Shown piece after piece: positions 5,276 through 13,302 of a stretch of DNA of 14,307 nt; the stretch's first letter is position 1, and the number at the start of each line of letters is the position of its first letter. Under the pieces are notes generated by a model, which was not told where the DNA came from, ran no database searches, and saw only the letters and a list, made by a program, of their open reading frames with translations. The DNA is taken from contig DDXR01000082.1 in assembly GCA_002347565.1 (NCBI GenBank), positions 13,927 through 28,233 on the forward strand. Reading direction: 5' to 3'. The stretch is from a bacterium UBP2_UBA2255. GTDB lineage: Bacteria; Edwardsbacteria; AC1; EtOH8. A program made the translations under genes and the position numbers.

Positions 5276-8200
5276 ATGGTTACGCTGATGGTCCCGCCGG
5301 CCAGGCGGTCGAGGCCGGCCGTCGCCGCGGCCTGCGCGCTGCTGCTGACGCTGGCGCCGGCCCTGGGGCAGGCGACGGCCGGCCTCGACTCGGCGGCAGC
5401 AGCTTACAGCGGCGGCCGCGGGACGGCCGCGCGCGCCGAGCGCCAGGTTCTGCCGGACCTGGGCCTGCTGCTGGAACGCCAGCTGATCGCGGGCCAGGAG
5501 ACGGAGCTCAGCTACTACACCCTGGGCGGATTCTGGAACCGCAACCGGGAGCGGGGCCTGGCCGAGCTGTGGCGGCAACGGAACGTTGACTTCCTCGCCA
5601 AGCCCCCGGCCCAGCGCAGCGGCGAGGGGCTGATCCCGGACATCCAGGTGCCGCTGCCGGGGCTGGGGAAGGTCCTGGGCAGCGGGGCCGAGATCAAGCT
5701 CAACGGCCTGTATAAGTTCACCCTGGGCGGCCAGCGGACGGTCTATCCCAACAGCACCTCCAACCTGACCCTGGGCCAGCAGGGCAGCAACTTCGATCTC
5801 AAGATCAAGCAGGATTACCGCGTCGACCTCGAGGGCGTGGTGGGCGAACGGGTCCACGTCCTGATCGACTACGATTCCCAGATCGAGACCGAGAAGAAGC
5901 ACAAGATCAGACTGCGCTACGAGGGCAAGGAGGACGAGATCCTGCAGCGGCTGGAGGCCGGCGACACCGAATTCTCGCTGACGGGCTCCCAGCTGGTCGG
6001 CGGGTTGACCACCGTGCACAAGGGGCTGTTCGGCGTCAAGGCCGAGGCCAGGCTGGCCGGGCTGGAGCTGACCGCCATCGCCTCAAAGGACGAGGGCCAG
6101 AGCCAGAGCAACTCCTACACCGGCGCCAGCAGCTCGCAGCACGTGGTGATCGACGACATCAATTACGTCCGGCACCGTTTTTTCAAGCTGCCGCTGGCGC
6201 CGGGCGACTCGCTGGTCGACCTGCGGGTGGTGGTCAGGATGCAGACCGCCGCCGGCCAGGTCAACACCTTCTCGGTCAATGCCGTGGACTCGAGCTGGCG
6301 GCACTTCGCCGGGCTCGACAGCCACAGCGTCCGGCAGTATGTGGTGGAGGAGAAGCAGTATCCCGATTTCTTCACCTACAACGTGCCGCACATCTCGCCC
6401 CGCCCCGGCTACCTCTACCTGCGGCAGGCGCTGGGGGACGGCGACATGCTGGGCGTGGCCTACAAGGTCAGGAAGGCGGGCGGGACCCTGCGCTGGGTGC
6501 CGGACTCGACCATCCTGGTCCCGGACACGACCGTCACCAAGAACGTGCTGCTGCTCAAGCCGCCGAACTGCCGCCCGCCGGACAGCGCGGGCACCGGCGC
6601 AATGTCGCTGGGCGGGTACGCCTGGAACTACGAGCTGCGCAACTTCTACGATCTGGGCGGGCGTTCGGTGACCAATTGCTCGCTGTCTCTGGCGAAGCGG
6701 ACGACGGGTGGGGACCTGCTCGTGAACGACAGCGCCAGCCAGAAGACGTTCCTGCACCTGATCGGGCTCGACGCCGACGAGAACCTCGCGGTCGACATCG
6801 ACTGGGTCAAGACGGGAGCGGACGACGGCTATTTTTTCACGCCGCATGAGCAGCCATTTGCGGCGATGCCCGACCCCAACCCCGCGCTGTACACCATGGT
6901 CAGCTACGACCAGTCGCTGTCCAAGTACCGCTTCGCCGCCAGCTACGCCTCCGCCGACGCCAGCTACCGGTTCCTGGCCTCGGCCGGGCGGATCATCGAG
7001 GGCAGCGTCCGGGTGTTCCTCAACGGCGAGCAGGTCCCGGCTTCGAGTTACCGGGTGGACTACGACATCGGCGAGCTGGAGTTCAACGACCAGCAGGTCC
7101 GGCAGCGCGTCCAGCAGCCCGGCGCCCAGCTGCGGATCGACTACCAGTACCTGCCGACCTTCGCCCTGGGATCCAAGACGCTGGCCGGCGTGCGGGGCGT
7201 CTACAAGTTCTCGGACCGGGCCGTACTGGGCGGCACCTGGCTGTACCGCAGCGAGCAGACACCGGAGGAGAAGCCCCGGCTGGGCGAGGAGCCCAGCCGC
7301 ATCATCGTGGCCGGGCTGGATGGCAGCGTCGAGGCCAACCCCGCCTTCCTGACACGGGCGGCCGATGCCCTGCCGCTGGTGGAGACCGAGGCCCAGTCCA
7401 GCGTCAGGCTGGCCGGCGAGTATGCGGCCAACTTCCCCAATCCCAACACCAAGGGGCAGGTCTTCATCGACGACATGGACGGCGCCAAGCAAAGCGACGG
7501 GCTGGTGCTGGACCGCCGCTCCTGGTCGCTGGCCGGCGCCCCGCCCGGCAGGCGGGACACGCTGCTGGCCGACCGCTGCTTCTGGTACAACCCCACCGTG
7601 CGGCCGACCATGGGCGAGATCAACACCGCCATCACCGATGCCCGGGCCAGGAACGAGCAGGTCAGCACGATGCGGCTGCGGGTGGAGCCGCGGGCCGGGG
7701 ACACCGCCTCCTGGGCCGGCATCACCACCGTGCTCAGCCGGTCGGGAATGGACTTCACCGAGCGCAAGCTGCTCAACGTCTGGGTCAAGGGCACCCGGGG
7801 CCGCCTCCACGTCGACCTGGGCAAGGAGATCAGCGAGGACCAGGTGCGGCGGCGCAAGGATGGCAGCCTGGTCCCCGCCAACGGGCGCTACGACTCGGAG
7901 CCGCTGGGCCCAAACAACACCCAGGTGCGGACGGACGCCAACGACGTCGGGATCGACGGGACGGCCGCGGCCGACGCCGCTTGGACCGCGGGATCCGCCG
8001 ACGACGGCAATGACGACTTCAACGGGGAAGACGTCGCCAGGGCCAACGGCACCGAGAACAACGGCCAGTTCGACACCGAGGACCTGCTGCTCAACGGGCG
8101 CCGGCCCGGCGACGTGCTGACGCCGGCCAACAACTACTACACCTTCGAGTTCGACCTGTCGGACGGCGGCGCCAACGCCAACGGCTGGCACATGTACTCG

Positions 8201-10900
8201 GTGCCGCTGGCTGGCGCCGGCAGGGTGGGCGCGCCCTACAACTGGAACGACATCTACTACGGGCGGATCTGGGTCGACAGCCTGTCACAGCCGGCCGACA
8301 TCGAGCTGGCCCTGGTCGAGGTGGCTGGCAACCAGTGGATCGAGCAGCCGATCGCGCGGCGGGACACCAGCGATTCGGCCGCGATCCCGGCCGACGAGAC
8401 GTTCGCCATCGGCGTCCGCAACAACCGCGACGACGCCGGCTATTCCGCCAACCCGCCGTACGACCCGGGCCGGGACGAGAACGGCAACCTCAAGTTCGAG
8501 CAGAGCCTGGCGTTCAACGTCTACAATCTGCGGCCCGGGCACGCCGCCCTGGGCCGCCGCAGCCTGCGCGCCGGCGAGAACAACTACACCGGGTACCGCC
8601 GGCTGCGGCTGTACGTCAAGGGGGAGTCGGCGCAGGACACGTTCCTGGTGCGGCTGACCGCTGCCGATACCAACGTCTACTACCAGTACCGGGCGCCGAC
8701 CACCGGCGCCTGGCAGGACGTGCTGATAGAGCTGGACCGCTTCTCCACCCTCAAGAAACCGCCCTACGACGGGCGCCGGGAGGACGGGCCGTACAGCGTG
8801 CGGGGCAGCCCCAGCCTCGCCAACGTGGTGCGCATCCAGCTGGGCGTGGTCAGCGGCCGCGGCCAGCCCTACACCGGCGAGGTGCTGTTCGACGACCTGC
8901 GGCTGGACGACGTGCGCCGCGACCGGGGGACGGCCTACTGGTCGACCATCGACCTCAAGATGGCCGACTTGCTGAGCCTGTCCGGGGGCTACCGCCGCAC
9001 CGGCGCCCACTTTTACGCCATGGGCGGCCGGGCGCCCGGCACCAGCACGGTCAGCTACAACGCCTCGGCCGCGCTGACGCTGTCGAAGTTCTACCTCGAC
9101 CGCGCCGGGTTCAGCCTGCCCCTGTCGCTGGCCCAAACCGTGTCCGAGGGCTACGACGAGTTCGGGGGCGACGACATCCGACTGACCGACGAGGAGAGCC
9201 GCGCCCAGCGCTCCTGGAGCCGCAGCCGCAGCGGTGGATTCTCCCTGACCCGGACCAAGCCCATGGGATGGTGGCTGGCCGACGCCACCGTCAACCGCCT
9301 GAGCTACCGCGGCGACTGGTCCCAGGGCACGGGGTTCTCGCGCACCGGCGCCGACAGCAGCAGCACCTTCACGCAGACCGTGGCCTACGGCTGGAGCCCG
9401 TCGCAGAACCGCGGCCTGAGCGTCCTTAAGCTGACCAGGTTCTACTACCTGCCGTCGTCGCTGACCTCGACCTGGAGCAGCGGCCAGACCCGGCGCTGGA
9501 GCCTGGAGAAGGCGTCCGGCGTCCAGAGCACCGCCGGCAGCGGCATGACGCGATCGCTCACCGGCTCCCTGGGCTGGAAGCTGACCGACCAGCTGAACTA
9601 CACGCTGTCCCAGAACCGCGACCTGATGCAGCACAAGTGGGCCGGGTCCCTGGCCAGGAGGCTGCAGCTGGGTTCCGAGGTCAGCCGCAGCCAGCGGGTG
9701 GAGTACAACACCACCATCAACTGGCTGAAGCTGGTCAAGCCGACGCTGGGCTACAGCACGACGTACAGCGAGCAGCACTCGATCATGCTGCTGTCCGGCG
9801 GCGCCGACTCGGTGATGGTCATGGGCGTCACCAACGCCAACGCCCTGACCACGGGCACGGACGTGCCCGTCGGCTCGTGGCTGGCCAAGATCACCGCCCT
9901 GCGCAACGAGCAGAAGGACACCTCGGCCGAGGCCGGCTCGCCCCGCTGGATGGTGATCCAGCTCGACCGGCTGTTCCGCAGCTGGAGCGGCGTGCAGGTG
10001 TCGTTCACCCAGAACAAGAGCGGCTCGGCCTCGGGGCTGACGCGGCGGCCCTCGGCGTGGTACCAGCTGGGCTGGCACCGCCGGCCCGGGGATATCGAGC
10101 GCCTGGGAAGCAGCTCGCAAGACAACAACACCTTGGGCAACTCGTACTCGGCCGGCACCCAGGCGCGGATCGGGCCGGTGAACCTGTCCGGGAACTGGAG
10201 CCGGTCCGACGACTGGACCACCACCGGCGCCATCACCAATTACCGCCGGGTCGACAACTGGCCCACCCTCCGGGCCGACGTCACCGGGGTGGAGAAGGTG
10301 TGGCCGCAGGCCATGTCCAGCTCGCGCCTGGCCACGTCGTACGCGCTGACCCGGGAGCGGGCCTGGCAGCAGGACCGGGGGCTGTCGCGGGACGCCACCC
10401 GCAGGAGCCTGTCGCCGCTGGTGGACTGGAGCTGCAGCTGGAAGCCCCGGTTTTCCACCAGCCTGACCTACGACCTGCTGGTCCAGGACGTGCGCGAGCC
10501 CAGCCCCCAATACTTCAGCGGCTGGCGGCGCGACCACACCCAGACCAACAAGCTGAGCGGCAGCCTTTCCTACTCGCTGACCGCGCAGAAGGGCCTGGCC
10601 TTCAACCTGTGGAAGCTGGGGAAACGGCGGTTCAAGTTCAACAACGAGCTGCGGACGTCGCTGTCCGGCAGCTACAGCGTCCGCACCCAGACCCAGCTCG
10701 ACGCCCTGTCGGCGCTCAAGGAGGCGCCGCCCACGGCCGACCAGGAGGAGCTGTCGCTCACCACCCAGGCCGAGTACCGGTTCACCAACAGCATCACCGG
10801 CTCGCTGTCTGCCAACTACGGCACGGTGACCAACCGGATCAACTCCGTCGGCAATTCCCAGACCTACGGGCTGGACCTGCTGATCAACGTCATCTTCTGA
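5276..10900 (+). CDS. sprA: SprA/Sov-family giant outer-membrane protein (type 9 secretion translocon-like)
   Basis: A 1,874-residue protein of the SprA/Sov family. In Bacteroidota this is the 36-stranded outer-membrane barrel through which type 9 secretion substrates exit. The start at 5276 gives a signal peptide: arginines at 10-13, a hydrophobic core A15-L30 and likely cleavage near A-L-G-Q-A (29-33). The open frame extends to 5210, but that start would lie in the promoter region and displace the signal peptide. Family landmarks: an N-terminal SprA_N-type region at about 129-235, including Y-D-S-Q-I-E-T-E-K-K-H-K-I-R-L-R-Y and E-D-E-I-L-Q-R-L-E-A-G-D; F-I-D-D-M-D-G-A-K-Q-S-D-G at 730-742, matching the Y-I-D-D-F-E-G-x-x-x-x-I-D block of SprA; a D/N-rich segment at about 887-945; and many amphipathic Ser/Thr/Tyr/Trp-rich strands in the last 500 residues, ending in Phe like barrel proteins. 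It is shorter than the roughly 2,400-residue Bacteroidota proteins. Other T9SS parts (PorV, GldKLMN) are not in the window, so a secretion role is inference. Confidence 0.88.
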   Translation: MVTLMVPPARRSRPAVAAACALLLTLAPALGQATAGLDSAAAAYSGGRGTAARAERQVLPDLGLLLERQLIAGQETELSYYTLGGFWNRNRERGLAELWRQRNVDFLAKPPAQRSGEGLIPDIQVPLPGLGKVLGSGAEIKLNGLYKFTLGGQRTVYPNSTSNLTLGQQGSNFDLKIKQDYRVDLEGVVGERVHVLIDYDSQIETEKKHKIRLRYEGKEDEILQRLEAGDTEFSLTGSQLVGGLTTVHKGLFGVKAEARLAGLELTAIASKDEGQSQSNSYTGASSSQHVVIDDINYVRHRFFKLPLAPGDSLVDLRVVVRMQTAAGQVNTFSVNAVDSSWRHFAGLDSHSVRQYVVEEKQYPDFFTYNVPHISPRPGYLYLRQALGDGDMLGVAYKVRKAGGTLRWVPDSTILVPDTTVTKNVLLLKPPNCRPPDSAGTGAMSLGGYAWNYELRNFYDLGGRSVTNCSLSLAKRTTGGDLLVNDSASQKTFLHLIGLDADENLAVDIDWVKTGADDGYFFTPHEQPFAAMPDPNPALYTMVSYDQSLSKYRFAASYASADASYRFLASAGRIIEGSVRVFLNGEQVPASSYRVDYDIGELEFNDQQVRQRVQQPGAQLRIDYQYLPTFALGSKTLAGVRGVYKFSDRAVLGGTWLYRSEQTPEEKPRLGEEPSRIIVAGLDGSVEANPAFLTRAADALPLVETEAQSSVRLAGEYAANFPNPNTKGQVFIDDMDGAKQSDGLVLDRRSWSLAGAPPGRRDTLLADRCFWYNPTVRPTMGEINTAITDARARNEQVSTMRLRVEPRAGDTASWAGITTVLSRSGMDFTERKLLNVWVKGTRGRLHVDLGKEISEDQVRRRKDGSLVPANGRYDSEPLGPNNTQVRTDANDVGIDGTAAADAAWTAGSADDGNDDFNGEDVARANGTENNGQFDTEDLLLNGRRPGDVLTPANNYYTFEFDLSDGGANANGWHMYSVPLAGAGRVGAPYNWNDIYYGRIWVDSLSQPADIELALVEVAGNQWIEQPIARRDTSDSAAIPADETFAIGVRNNRDDAGYSANPPYDPGRDENGNLKFEQSLAFNVYNLRPGHAALGRRSLRAGENNYTGYRRLRLYVKGESAQDTFLVRLTAADTNVYYQYRAPTTGAWQDVLIELDRFSTLKKPPYDGRREDGPYSVRGSPSLANVVRIQLGVVSGRGQPYTGEVLFDDLRLDDVRRDRGTAYWSTIDLKMADLLSLSGGYRRTGAHFYAMGGRAPGTSTVSYNASAALTLSKFYLDRAGFSLPLSLAQTVSEGYDEFGGDDIRLTDEESRAQRSWSRSRSGGFSLTRTKPMGWWLADATVNRLSYRGDWSQGTGFSRTGADSSSTFTQTVAYGWSPSQNRGLSVLKLTRFYYLPSSLTSTWSSGQTRRWSLEKASGVQSTAGSGMTRSLTGSLGWKLTDQLNYTLSQNRDLMQHKWAGSLARRLQLGSEVSRSQRVEYNTTINWLKLVKPTLGYSTTYSEQHSIMLLSGGADSVMVMGVTNANALTTGTDVPVGSWLAKITALRNEQKDTSAEAGSPRWMVIQLDRLFRSWSGVQVSFTQNKSGSASGLTRRPSAWYQLGWHRRPGDIERLGSSSQDNNTLGNSYSAGTQARIGPVNLSGNWSRSDDWTTTGAITNYRRVDNWPTLRADVTGVEKVWPQAMSSSRLATSYALTRERAWQQDRGLSRDATRRSLSPLVDWSCSWKPRFSTSLTYDLLVQDVREPSPQYFSGWRRDHTQTNKLSGSLSYSLTAQKGLAFNLWKLGKRRFKFNNELRTSLSGSYSVRTQTQLDALSALKEAPPTADQEELSLTTQAEYRFTNSITGSLSANYGTVTNRINSVGNSQTYGLDLLINVIF

Positions 10901-10932
10901 TCCCACGCCGAACAACCCTGCGCTGCCCCACC

Positions 10933-11364
10933 ATGCTCGGATTGACGCCCGACGAGCGGAAAGTCGTCATTTTTTTCCTGGCGGCCAACGCCCTGGGGCT
11001 GGCGGTGCTGGCGTACAAGCGGACCCACCCGTCGGCGCTGCCGGAACTGAGCGCCACGGCCGCCGGATTGCCCGAGCCGGCGGACGGGGACAGCGCGGCT
11101 GCGGCCGCCATGCCGGAGGGGCAGCACGGGCAGCCGTCGGTCCGGCCCACCAAGCAGCTGCTCTCGGGCAAGGTCGACATCAACAGGGCCGACATCGGCT
11201 CGCTGCAGCGGCTGCCGGGCATCGGCCCGGCCATGGCGCGCCGGATCATCGACCATCGCGGCCGCGAGGGCAGGTTCACCGCGCCCGAGCAACTGGCCCA
11301 GGTCAAGGGGATCGGCCCCAAGAAACTTAAACTCTTATTGGAACATGTTTCCGTAGGGCCTTGA
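10933..11364 (+). CDS. comEA: ComEA-type helix-hairpin-helix DNA-binding protein
   Basis: A 143-residue protein with one N-terminal transmembrane helix (about 11-28, V-V-I-F-F-L-A-A-N-A-L-G-L-A-V-L-A-Y), an Ala/Pro/Gly-rich linker (about 35-78) and a C-terminal double helix-hairpin-helix domain. The domain opens V-D-I-N-R-A-D (81-87), then L-P-G-I-G-P-A-M-A-R-R-I-I and V-K-G-I-G-P-K-K-L, the two G-x-G hairpins that contact the DNA backbone. This is the ComEA architecture: a membrane-tethered double-stranded-DNA receptor in the periplasm, used with type IV pili in natural transformation. comEC is not in the window. The ATG at 10933 is 32 bases after the sprA-like stop and has no Shine-Dalgarno; the open frame upstream is shadow sequence inside sprA. 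It is probably cotranscribed with sprA. Small HHH proteins are also found outside competence loci, so the competence role is likely but not proven. Confidence 0.85.
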   Translation: MLGLTPDERKVVIFFLAANALGLAVLAYKRTHPSALPELSATAAGLPEPADGDSAAAAAMPEGQHGQPSVRPTKQLLSGKVDINRADIGSLQRLPGIGPAMARRIIDHRGREGRFTAPEQLAQVKGIGPKKLKLLLEHVSVGP

Positions 11365-11385
11365 TGGAATTACGGGTTAAACCAC

Positions 11386-11415
11386 TTGACATTTTTTCAT
11401 CCGGTGTGATATAGT
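11386..11415 (+). promoter_or_regulatory. Strong sigma70-type promoter of the pilB genes
   Basis: A perfect TTGACA (11386-11391), an 18-base spacer and TATAGT (11410-11415), with an extended -10 TGA (11407-11409). Expected +1 is about 11421-11422, leaving a leader of about 139 nt before the pilB start. It is the closest-to-consensus promoter in the window and sits in the 196-base gap after comEA. Confidence 0.8.
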
Positions 11416-11425
11416 AAATCATCCG

Positions 11426-11523
11426 CCTGGCCCCGCGAACGGCGAATAGTCCCACGAACACGCGGGGCGCAGGGATCAGGTCCGGGGCATCCCGTCCAGC
11501 GCTCCCGCACCCCGCGGATGGAC
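11426..11523 (+). promoter_or_regulatory. Structured 5' leader of pilB
   Basis: Near the expected 5' end, CCTGGCCCCGCG (11426-11437) pairs with 11461-11473 (CGCGGGGC, a bulged G, CAGG) to give a 12-bp stem with one bulge and a 23-base loop. Further potential pairs downstream include GGGAT/ATCCC (11472-11476 with 11489-11493, mutually exclusive with the end of the first stem) and GTCCA/TGGAC (11494-11498 with 11519-11523). No c-di-GMP riboswitch consensus is recognised. It could be a regulatory leader or just GC-rich sequence that folds easily. Confidence 0.4.
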
Positions 11524-11549
11524 ATCCTGCGATGACCGCAACCACACCC

Positions 11550-11555
11550 AAGGAG
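11550..11555 (+). promoter_or_regulatory. Ribosome binding site of the first pilB
   Basis: AAGGAG ends 5 bases before the ATG at 11561 and confirms that start. Confidence 0.85.
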
Positions 11556-11560
11556 CCGCC

Positions 11561-13258
11561 ATGGCACTGAAACTGGGCGACATGCTGGTGCAGGCCAGCC
11601 TGATCAAGAAGGAGCAGCTGGACAAGGCGCTGGCCGAGCAGAAGGACACCGGTGCGCGCCTGGGCGCCTGCCTGATCAAGCTGGGCTTCATCACGGAGGA
11701 CGCGATCACGGACTTCCTGGGCAAGCAGCTGAACGTGCCGACCGTCAACCTGGGGGCCAAGGAGATCGACCAGGCGCTGCTGAAGCTGATCCCGGCCGAC
11801 ACCGCCCGCAAGTTCCAGATCGTGCCGGTGCAGCGAACCGGGCGGACCCTGTTCGTGGCCATGTCCAACCCGGCGGACGTCTTCACCATCGAGGACATCC
11901 AGTTCCTGACCGGCTTCGAGGTCAAGCCGATGGTCTGTGCCGAGACCTCGATCGAGAAGACCATCGACCGGCTGTACGGCACCCAGGCCAGCGCCGACGC
12001 GCTCAAGGCCATCGATGCCGAGGGCCAGCAGGGCGAGAACCTGGAGCTGGTGGACAAGAACGAGGACGAGGTGGCCACCCAGGCCGAGATCGACTCCACG
12101 CCGGTGGTCAAGCTGGTGCAGAGCATCCTGATGGACGCCATCAAGAAGGGGGCGTCCGACATCCACATCGAGCCCTACGAGAAGGTGCTGCGGGTGCGCT
12201 TCCGGATGGACGGGGTGCTGCAGGAGGTGATGTCGCCGCCCCGCCGCATCGCCGCGGCCGTGGCCTCGCGCATCAAGGTCATCTCCAAGCTCAACCTCAC
12301 CGAGCGCCGCCTGCCCCAGGACGGCCGCTGTTCGGTCAAGCTGGCCGACCGCAACGTCGACCTGCGGGTGTCCACCATGCCGATCAAGTACGGCGAGAAG
12401 ATCTGCATCCGGGTGCTGGAGCAGAGCGCCCTGGGCGGCGAACTGACCGCGCTGGGCATCGAGGGCAAGGCGCTGAACGACTTCGTGGCCGCCACCAACC
12501 GGCCCCAGGGCATGATCCTGGTGACCGGCCCCACCGGCAGCGGCAAGACCCGCACCCTGTACTCGGCCATTTACAAGCTCAACAAGCCCGGCGTCAACAT
12601 CGTCACCGCCGAGGACCCGGTGGAGTACGACATGATGGGCATCAACCAGGTCAATGTCCAGCCCGAGATCGGCTACACCTTCGAGAAGGCGTTGAAGGCG
12701 TTCCTGCGCCAGGACCCCAACATCGTGCTGGTGGGCGAGATCCGCGACCGCCAGACCGGGGAGATCGCCATGACGGCGGCCATGACGGGCCACCTGGTGC
12801 TCTCCACCCTGCACACCAACGACGCGCCGTCCACCCTCAACCGGCTGCTGGACATGGAGATCCCGCCGTTCCTGATCGCCGCCACGGTCAGCCTGATCGA
12901 GGCCCAGCGGCTGGTGCGCCGCATCTGCAAGAGCTGCAAGCAGCCGGATTCCGTCACCCCCGACGAGATCAGGAAGATGGGCCTGGACCCCGATTTATTC
13001 CAGGGCTCGACCCTGATGCGCGGCCGGGGCTGCGTCGAGTGCAACAACACCGGCAACAAGGGCCGGATCGGCATCTTCGAGGTGCTGACGATCAGTCCCG
13101 AGATCCGGCGGATGATCATCAACCGCAACTCCACCGACGAGATCCGCGACGAGGCGGTGCGGCTGGGGATGAAGACCCTGCGCGACGCGGCCATGGAGAA
13201 GGTGAAGCAGGGGCTGATCACGCTGGAGGCCGCGGTGACCGAGACGATGCAGGACTGA
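11561..13258 (+). CDS. pilB: Type IV pilus extension ATPase PilB, first copy
   Basis: Cytoplasmic hexameric ATPase of the GspE/PilB family that powers pilus assembly at the inner membrane with PilC. It has 565 residues. Residues about 4-57 carry two MshEN-type motifs (K-L-G-D-M-L-V and R-L-G-A-C-L-I, each followed about 20 residues on by a Gln), the fold that binds cyclic-di-GMP in MshE. The ATPase core shows S-D-I-H-I-E-P, Walker A G-P-T-G-S-G-K-T at 323-330, Walker B-like I-V-L-V-G-E-I-R-D at 388-396, and His box residues H411 and H418 (H-T-N-D). A tetracysteine zinc site follows: C456, C459, C491 and C494. Two deviations: the residue after Walker A is Arg where PilB proteins usually have Thr, and the first MshEN motif has Ala at its usual central Gly. 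It has its own strong promoter and a clear Shine-Dalgarno. A paralogue starts 44 bases downstream. Confidence 0.95.
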   Translation: MALKLGDMLVQASLIKKEQLDKALAEQKDTGARLGACLIKLGFITEDAITDFLGKQLNVPTVNLGAKEIDQALLKLIPADTARKFQIVPVQRTGRTLFVAMSNPADVFTIEDIQFLTGFEVKPMVCAETSIEKTIDRLYGTQASADALKAIDAEGQQGENLELVDKNEDEVATQAEIDSTPVVKLVQSILMDAIKKGASDIHIEPYEKVLRVRFRMDGVLQEVMSPPRRIAAAVASRIKVISKLNLTERRLPQDGRCSVKLADRNVDLRVSTMPIKYGEKICIRVLEQSALGGELTALGIEGKALNDFVAATNRPQGMILVTGPTGSGKTRTLYSAIYKLNKPGVNIVTAEDPVEYDMMGINQVNVQPEIGYTFEKALKAFLRQDPNIVLVGEIRDRQTGEIAMTAAMTGHLVLSTLHTNDAPSTLNRLLDMEIPPFLIAATVSLIEAQRLVRRICKSCKQPDSVTPDEIRKMGLDPDLFQGSTLMRGRGCVECNNTGNKGRIGIFEVLTISPEIRRMIINRNSTDEIRDEAVRLGMKTLRDAAMEKVKQGLITLEAAVTETMQD

Positions 13259-13261
13259 CCG

Positions 13262-13296
13262 GCATCCCTCATTCAGCATTTGGCATTTTGCATTTG
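13262..13296. repeat. Five-unit AT-rich heptamer array between the tandem pilB genes
   Basis: The 44-base gap contains five consecutive 7-base units starting at 13262, 13269, 13276, 13283 and 13290, consensus NCATTYN. The last three are GCATTTG, GCATTTT and GCATTTG. The array is AT-rich inside otherwise roughly 70% G+C sequence and ends 6 bases before the next start codon, where a Shine-Dalgarno would be expected. The 7-base period is also seen in the metK-ahcY gap. Confidence 0.7.
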
Positions 13297-13302
13297 TAAG
13301 CG

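Noticed and set aside
5276..5350. Lipoprotein signal with Cys20 in the sprA-like protein
   Set aside because: The residues before Cys20 are A-A-A without the usual Leu at -3, and the Cys is at the start of the hydrophobic core rather than its end.
8285..10915. Minus-strand open frame of 876 codons (and others at 6083-8191, 535-1914 and 11327-12814) opposite real genes
   Set aside because: They lie antisense to strongly supported genes (sprA-like, ahcY, pilB). Their translations are Gly/Ala/Arg/Val/Leu/Gln/His-rich with no recognisable domain, as expected of GC-rich shadow frames.
11421..11560. c-di-GMP (GEMM) riboswitch in the pilB leader
   Set aside because: Tempting because of pilus genes, but the conserved GEMM core (with its GCAAA-type elements and tetraloop arrangement) is not present.
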